From the NCBI RefSeq assembly GCF_023242315.1, contig NZ_JALLIY010000020.1:1-64000 (forward strand): 64,000 nt of DNA, written 5' to 3'. Position 1 is the first letter of the stretch; each line of letters opens with the position of its first letter. Below, one piece after another: positions 59,475 through 64,000 of the stretch. Both the position numbers and the translations under genes were made by a program. The notes beneath the pieces are model-generated. The model was not told where the DNA came from and searched no databases. It was given only the letters and a program-made list of their open reading frames with translations. This stretch comes from Pseudomonas sp. MWU13-2105. Its GTDB lineage: Bacteria > Pseudomonadota > Gammaproteobacteria > Pseudomonadales > Pseudomonadaceae.

Positions 59475-60080
59475 TCAGCGACGCGGCAGGGCTGCGATCA
59501 CGTCTTCGGCTTGCAGGCCCTTGTCGCGGTTCATCACCGAGAACTCCACGCGCTGGCCTTCGACCAGGACGCGGTGACCTTCGCCACGGATGGCGCGGAA
59601 GTGCACGAAAATATCATCGCCGGAATCCCGCGAGATAAAGCCGAAACCCTTGGAGGTGTTGAACCACTTCACGGTGCCGGTATCGCGATTGCTCATGTCG
59701 TAGCTGTGGGAAGCCGCCGCCGGGGAAGATTTCTTGTAGAAACTCACCGCCAGGTGCAGCAATACGGCAAGCACGGCGGCCAGCAGGCTTGGAAGCACGG
59801 CGGGTTGGCCGCCGATCAGGGTCAGGGGGGCGAGCAGGGTGAGGATTTGCAGTGCCACGGCGACGATCAGCAGGATGCTGACCAGGATCTGCAGTTGATG
59901 CCGTGGGCCCTTGTTCCAGTAAGGAATGACTGGCGCGAGGGTCAGGTTGAGCAAGCCGAAGAATGCCAGGTACAGCGCATCGGGTTGTTGCAGGTAAGGC
60001 AGGGCTTCGGATCGCAGGCTGGGGATAAAGGACAGCAGCAGGGCAACAGCGCCCGTTAGCAGGTGGACGATTTTCAACAT
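59475..60080 (-). CDS. Membrane protein with C-terminal cold-shock domain
   Basis: From the ATG at 60080 this encodes 201 residues. Four predicted membrane helices (about 1-110) precede a cold-shock domain (about 132-201) with the RNA-binding motifs KGFGFI and DIFVHF, starting MSNRDTGTVKWFN. Ordinary cold-shock proteins are 65-70 residues and soluble, so this one anchors an RNA/DNA-binding domain at the membrane. TTG at 60098 is another start. It corresponds in position to P. aeruginosa PA0961. No ribosome binding site is seen before the internal ATG. Confidence 0.85.
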   Translation of the reverse strand: MLKIVHLLTGAVALLLSFIPSLRSEALPYLQQPDALYLAFFGLLNLTLAPVIPYWNKGPRHQLQILVSILLIVAVALQILTLLAPLTLIGGQPAVLPSLLAAVLAVLLHLAVSFYKKSSPAAASHSYDMSNRDTGTVKWFNTSKGFGFISRDSGDDIFVHFRAIRGEGHRVLVEGQRVEFSVMNRDKGLQAEDVIAALPRR

Positions 60081-60642
60081 TTTGATTGACTCACTCAAGA
60101 CGGATCACAAGGAAGAGCGGGTGGCACACGGTTCGCTTCTGGAAAAAAGGTGAGGCGTTGGGCACGTGTGGGCATCCGCCTATGCGCCACTGTCAGAGAT
60201 TCGACAGCCGCGACACAGTCTCTATTTAACAGCAAAGCCCATGCCTTCTCAAACTTCGACGCCGGGCCGCTGTCGGAGAACTTGCGGCGGGGCAGGGCCG
60301 GCGCCGACACAGCCCGCGGGCCAGACGCCTGCCGGCGGTAGTCGTGGCGGATCAGCCGTGGTCGCCGCGGCGCTGCGAGCCGTAGGCGCTTGCTGGAGTC
60401 GTCCTGTACTGGCGCAGACGTTGTCTCTTGCTGTGCGCCGTCTGACGCTGAACCTGCGGCCTTCGCAATGGTGAGGTCTTCGCGAGGGCCGGCCCCGGGC
60501 TTTTCGTTGTTCTTCCTTATTAATGGACTCTTCCTACGGAGGCTGTAGTGCAGTCTGCTGGATAGGGTTTTTTACTTAATGTTTTATGTCAGGAGGTTTG
60601 CCAGGAGCGCCTTTATTCAAAGGTGTACAGCGACGGAGTGCG
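60081..60642. other. Intergenic region, no convincing gene
   Basis: This 562-base gap has a GC-rich middle (60270-60500). An open minus-strand frame of about 54 codons ends at 60352 with the residues YGSQRRGDHG, but it has no good start or ribosome binding site. The promoter of the ribbon-helix-helix gene is presumably in 60500-60640. Confidence 0.5.
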
Positions 60643-60987
60643 ATGAAAATGGTTCAGTGGGTAGGGCATGAGGTGGGGAGTTCCGGTTGTTTACGCAAGA
60701 CCCGGGTGGATCCCCTGTTACTGGATTTCGATATTGGGTTGGCGAAGCCAGTTTCGCGCTCGGTGCGTTTGAATGGTTTTGCCACCTGCTTGCGTCTGGA
60801 GGAGGTTTACTGGAAGGTATTGGCCGATATTGCCAATACCCATGAATGTACGGTCAATGCCTTGCTGTCCAATGTGGACATGGAGGTTCACCTGCGTTAT
60901 GGCGGTGTGAAAAATTTCAGTGGCTTGATTCGCGTGGTTTGTGTCGTTCATCTGTTGACGTTGGGCGGTTTGTCCCGGGCCCTCTAG
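60643..60987 (+). CDS. Second ribbon-helix-helix protein (RHH_4 type)
   Basis: This 114-residue protein has one ribbon-helix-helix domain (about 35-85), with SRSVRLNGFATCLRLEEVYW as the strand and first helix. It is a diverged paralogue of the 13338 protein, sharing W-x-x-LA-x-IA, a later E-V pair and G-V-x-NF. GGAG lies just ahead of the ATG at 60643; ATG 60649 is equally possible. It may be a DNA-binding regulator. It precedes the FmdB/aspS genes by 166 bases. Confidence 0.8.
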   Translation: MKMVQWVGHEVGSSGCLRKTRVDPLLLDFDIGLAKPVSRSVRLNGFATCLRLEEVYWKVLADIANTHECTVNALLSNVDMEVHLRYGGVKNFSGLIRVVCVVHLLTLGGLSRAL

Positions 60988-61074
60988 GCTTGCCCGGACG
61001 TCTCGGCGGATCGGCGGGACGGCATGGCCTGGGGCGCCGACCGGTCCACGGCTGCAAAGGCTCGATTTAACGGA

Positions 61075-61080
61075 TATAAT
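61075..61080 (+). promoter_or_regulatory. -10 element upstream of the fmdB-aspS genes
   Basis: A perfect TATAAT at 61075-61080, 74 bases before the zinc-ribbon ATG. The -35 (CTGCAA at 61052-61057) is weak. Confidence 0.55.
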
Positions 61081-61153
61081 CCCGCTCTTTGCTGCATGGC
61101 CCGTCCCGGGCTCGGGCAGCAGTGATGCCGTTATCTGATTGCCGAGACGCCCC

Positions 61154-61375
61154 ATGCCCATGTACGACTACCAATGTGCTTCCTGCGATCATCAGTTGGA
61201 AGCCATTCAAAAGATCAGTGATGCACCGCTGGTCGACTGCCCGGCCTGCCAGGCCCCGCAATTGAAGAAAATGCTCTCCATGCCAGGCTTCCGCCTCAGC
61301 GGCACCGGCTGGTACGAGACGGATTTCAAGACCGGTAGCAAGAAAAACCTGGCCGGTGGCGATAAAGCCGACTGA
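61154..61375 (+). CDS. FmdB-type zinc ribbon protein
   Basis: This 73-residue protein has two CxxC knuckles (CASC and CPAC) after MPMYDYQ, the FmdB family N-terminus, and would bind zinc. The C-terminal tail is polar (TGSKKNLAGGDKAD). The function is unknown, though related proteins are annotated as putative regulators. The ATG at 61154 is followed 83 bases after its stop by aspS. Confidence 0.9.
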   Translation: MPMYDYQCASCDHQLEAIQKISDAPLVDCPACQAPQLKKMLSMPGFRLSGTGWYETDFKTGSKKNLAGGDKAD

Positions 61376-61458
61376 AATAAGCGACACGAGCGGGCGCTTG
61401 TCGCGTTGCAAAGACAAGACCTCCACCGAATTCGAATGACTAGAAGCGAACCACGACC

Positions 61459-63234
61459 ATGATGCGCAGCCATTATTGCGGCCAACTGAACGAGAGCCTG
61501 GAAGGCCAGGAAGTCACCCTTTGCGGATGGGTCCACCGTCGTCGCGACCATGGCGGGGTGATTTTCCTCGATATCCGTGACCGCGAAGGTCTGGCCCAGG
61601 TAGTCTTCGACCCGGATCGCGCCGACACCTTCGCCGCCGCCGATCGCGTGCGCAGCGAGTACGTTGTCAAGATCACCGGCAAGGTCCGCCTGCGTCCGGC
61701 CGGTGCCGGCAACGCCAACATGGCGTCCGGCGCCATCGAAGTGCTGGGCTATGAGCTGGAAGTGCTGAACGAAGCAGAAACCCCGCCGTTCCCGCTCAAC
61801 GAATACTCCGACGTCGGCGAAGAAACCCGCCTGCGCTATCGCTTTATCGACCTGCGTCGTCCGGAAATGCTCGAGAAGCTGCGCCTGCGTTCGCGCATGA
61901 CCGCCAGCATCCGTCGTTACCTGGACGAAAACGGCTTCCTCGACGTCGAGACGCCGATCCTGACCCGTGCGACCCCCGAAGGCGCCCGTGACTACCTGGT
62001 GCCGAGCCGCACCCACGCCGGCAGCTTCTTCGCCTTGCCGCAATCGCCGCAGCTGTTCAAGCAATTGCTGATGGTGGCCGGCTTCGACCGTTACTACCAG
62101 ATCGCCAAGTGTTTCCGCGACGAAGACCTGCGGGCCGACCGCCAGCCGGAATTCACCCAGATCGACATCGAGACCAGCTTCCTCGATGAAAAAGACATCA
62201 TGGGCCTGACCGAAGGCATGATCCGCAACCTGTTCAAGGAAGTGCTGGGTCTGGAATTCGGCGAGTTCCCGCACATGACCTGGGACGAGGCCATGCGTCG
62301 TTACGGTTCCGACAAGCCGGACCTGCGTATCCCGCTGGAACTGGTGGACGTTGCCGACCAGCTCAAGGACGTTGAATTCAAGGTGTTCAGCGGCCCGGCC
62401 AACGACCCGAAATGCCGCGTGGCCGCCTTGCGCGTCCCGGGCGCGGGGAGCATGCCGCGCAGCAAGATCGACGAGTACACCAAGTTCGTCGGCATCTACG
62501 GGGCCAAGGGCCTGGCCTATATCAAGGTCAACGAACGCGCCAAGGGTGTCGAAGGCCTGCAGTCGCCGATCGTCAAGAACATCCCCGAGGCCAATCTCAA
62601 CGTGATCCTCGATCGCGTCGGCGCGGTCGATGGCGACATCGTGTTCTTTGGTGCCGACAAGGCCAAGATCGTCAGCGAGGCCCTGGGCGCGCTGCGGATC
62701 AAGGTCGGTCATGACCTCGAGTTGCTGACCTGCGAGTGGGCGCCGATGTGGGTCGTCGACTTCCCGATGTTCGAAGAAAACGAAGACAGCAGCTTCACAG
62801 CCCTGCACCACCCGTTCACCGCGCCGAAGTGCTCGCCGCAAGAGCTGGAGGCCAACCCGGCCACCGCCCTGTCCCGCGCCTACGACATGGTCCTGAACGG
62901 TACCGAGCTGGGTGGCGGTTCGATCCGTATCCACCGCAAGGAAATGCAACAGGCGGTGTTCCGTCTGCTGGGGATCAGCGAAGCGGAACAGGAAGAGAAG
63001 TTCGGCTTCCTGCTCGATGCGCTGAAATACGGTGCTCCGCCCCACGGCGGCCTGGCCTTCGGCCTCGATCGCCTGGTGATGCTGATGACCGGCGCCCAGT
63101 CGATCCGCGAAGTGATCGCGTTCCCGAAAACCCAGAGCGCGGCCTGTGTCATGACCCAGGCGCCAGGGCTGGTGGACGCCAAGGCACTGCGCGAGCTGCA
63201 TATCCGCCTGCGCGAAACCCCCAAGGCAGAGTAA
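61459..63234 (+). CDS. aspS: Aspartyl-tRNA synthetase
   Basis: This 591-residue class II enzyme charges tRNA with aspartate. The N-terminal anticodon-binding OB fold (LCGWVHRRRDHGGVIFLDIRD), the class II motifs (TPEGARDYLVPSRTHAGSF, FRDEDLRADRQPEFTQID, GLAFGLDRLVML) and the bacterial insertion domain are all present. Many Pseudomonas AspRS are non-discriminating and also charge tRNA-Asn; that cannot be told here. It starts at ATG 61459. Confidence 0.98.
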   Translation: MMRSHYCGQLNESLEGQEVTLCGWVHRRRDHGGVIFLDIRDREGLAQVVFDPDRADTFAAADRVRSEYVVKITGKVRLRPAGAGNANMASGAIEVLGYELEVLNEAETPPFPLNEYSDVGEETRLRYRFIDLRRPEMLEKLRLRSRMTASIRRYLDENGFLDVETPILTRATPEGARDYLVPSRTHAGSFFALPQSPQLFKQLLMVAGFDRYYQIAKCFRDEDLRADRQPEFTQIDIETSFLDEKDIMGLTEGMIRNLFKEVLGLEFGEFPHMTWDEAMRRYGSDKPDLRIPLELVDVADQLKDVEFKVFSGPANDPKCRVAALRVPGAGSMPRSKIDEYTKFVGIYGAKGLAYIKVNERAKGVEGLQSPIVKNIPEANLNVILDRVGAVDGDIVFFGADKAKIVSEALGALRIKVGHDLELLTCEWAPMWVVDFPMFEENEDSSFTALHHPFTAPKCSPQELEANPATALSRAYDMVLNGTELGGGSIRIHRKEMQQAVFRLLGISEAEQEEKFGFLLDALKYGAPPHGGLAFGLDRLVMLMTGAQSIREVIAFPKTQSAACVMTQAPGLVDAKALRELHIRLRETPKAE

Positions 63235-63246
63235 GCCGGACCCGAG

Positions 63247-63273
63247 GGCGCATCCATTGGATGCGCCTTTTTT
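63247..63273 (+). terminator. Rho-independent terminator after aspS
   Basis: GGCGCATCC and GGATGCGCC form a nine-base stem around ATT, followed by TTTTTT. Confidence 0.95.
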
Positions 63274-63360
63274 CAAGGTCGAGACTTTTTATTGCCGGCC
63301 GCTGCCACGGGGCAGGGCGGGCAACGTTTCAAAGAGCACAAAGAGAATTCGGAGCGAGTT

Positions 63361-64000
63361 ATGGCAGGTCATTCCAAGTGGGCGAACATCAAGCACCGCA
63401 AAGAACGTCAGGATGCCAAGAAGGGCAAGATCTTCACCAAGTGGATTCGTGAGCTGACCGTTGCCGCTCGTCAGGGCGGTGGCGATCCGGGCTCCAACCC
63501 ACGTCTGCGCCTGGCGTTGGACAAGGCCCTCGGCGCGAACATGAGCCGCGATATCATCGATCGCGCGGTGGCCCGCGGTGCCGGTGCGGCCGACACCGAC
63601 GATATGGTCGAGCTCAGCTACGAAGGCTACGGCCCCGGCGGCGTGGCGGTGATGGTCGAATGCATGACCGACAACCGCAACCGTACCGCGGCGGCGGTGC
63701 GCCACGCGTTCAGCAAATGCGGCGGCAACCTCGGCACCGACGGTTCCGTGGCCTACCTGTTCGAACGCAAGGGGCAGTTGTCCTTCGCCCCGGGTATCGA
63801 TGAAGACGCGCTGATGGAAGCGGCGATGGATGCCGACGCCGATGACGTGGTGAGCCACGAAGACGGTTCCATGGACGTGTTCACCTCGTTTGCCGGCTTC
63901 TATACGGTGCGTAATGCCCTGGATGCGGCGGGATTCAAGGCGGCGGACGCGGAAATCGTCATGTTGCCGACCACCAGCGCCGAACTCGATCTGGAGGGCG
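63361..64000 (+). CDS. yebC: YebC/PmpR family protein (truncated by window edge)
   Basis: The visible 213 residues start MAGHSKWANIKHRKERQDAK, the family signature, and continue with GPGGVAVMVE and CGGNLGTDGSVAYLF. The gene runs off the right edge, and the family is usually about 248 residues. YebC proteins are known as transcription regulators (PmpR in P. aeruginosa) or translation factors for difficult sequences. GGAG lies ahead of the ATG. It follows aspS after a terminator; ruvC is expected downstream. Confidence 0.96.
   Translation, partial: MAGHSKWANIKHRKERQDAKKGKIFTKWIRELTVAARQGGGDPGSNPRLRLALDKALGANMSRDIIDRAVARGAGAADTDDMVELSYEGYGPGGVAVMVECMTDNRNRTAAAVRHAFSKCGGNLGTDGSVAYLFERKGQLSFAPGIDEDALMEAAMDADADDVVSHEDGSMDVFTSFAGFYTVRNALDAAGFKAADAEIVMLPTTSAELDLEG

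Noticed and set aside
60166..60474. A 102-codon plus-strand frame in the gap before the second ribbon-helix-helix gene
   Set aside because: The composition is Arg/Pro/Ala-rich, typical of chance frames in GC-rich DNA, and there is no ribosome binding site.
1..64000. tRNA or rRNA genes, or a prophage
   Set aside because: I scanned for tRNA-like cloverleaf ends, rRNA tracts and integrase or structural phage genes and saw none, although a program scan would be more reliable.

Overview
The window is a gene-dense, GC-rich chromosomal segment of a gammaproteobacterium, almost certainly a Pseudomonas of the fluorescens group. The evidence is the set of Pseudomonas signature genes (mvaT, oprD, a PctA-type chemoreceptor, a PA4396/PA4398-like pair, dciA beside secA), Pseudomonas-type REP/REPIN repeats, and gene orders that match, from memory, several separate blocks of P. 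aeruginosa PAO1. I see no tRNA, rRNA, CRISPR, prophage or intact insertion sequence.

Layout. 1-5.4 kb: the end of a small secreted tandem-repeat protein, then a probable 2-oxoglutarate/dicarboxylate permease with a sigma-54 promoter and its MifS/MifR-like two-component system. 5.7-12.5 kb: periplasmic beta-glucosidase BglX, a LemA-TPM-TPM operon, a methyltransferase and an EamA exporter. 12.7-20 kb: a DJ-1/PfpI protein with a ribbon-helix-helix protein, an orphan FecR regulator behind a SIR2-like DUF4917 protein, a chemoreceptor, an HD-GYP phosphodiesterase and a YiaY-type alcohol dehydrogenase. 20.1-23.9 kb: a TetR regulator with two matching operators, two Rossmann-fold dehydrogenase-type genes, a small DMT transporter and a LysR regulator.

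24-31.4 kb: class I fumarase, then a SadC-like diguanylate cyclase / ferredoxin reductase / crotonase operon, pyruvate kinase, a TPR-like lipoprotein and a PilZ protein. 31.4-38.2 kb: a six-gene, translationally coupled envelope operon (RDD, SpoIIM, DUF4129, DUF4350, MoxR, DUF58). 38.4-44.2 kb: sbcB, mvaT, purU, a PctA-like receptor and dciA. 44.5-49.6 kb: secA, argJ and a MutT-ThiE fusion. 49.8-56.1 kb: cobalamin adenosyltransferase, a hybrid-free sensor kinase, panE, a degenerate receiver-GGDEF protein, yajQ and an MscS-type channel. 56.4-64 kb: oprD, a HIT protein, slyX, a membrane-anchored cold-shock protein, a second ribbon-helix-helix protein, an FmdB zinc ribbon, aspS and the start of yebC.

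Themes. Cyclic-di-GMP genes are common (HD-GYP, SadC-like cyclase, PilZ, inactive GGDEF). Carbon-acid metabolism recurs (dicarboxylate uptake, fumarase, pyruvate kinase). No wholly new multi-gene system stands out. The best leads are the SIR2-like/FecR pair, the membrane operon around MoxR, the two TetR operators, the sigma-54 promoter with candidate enhancer sites, the pseudo-receiver/pseudo-GGDEF protein, and the two related ribbon-helix-helix proteins.
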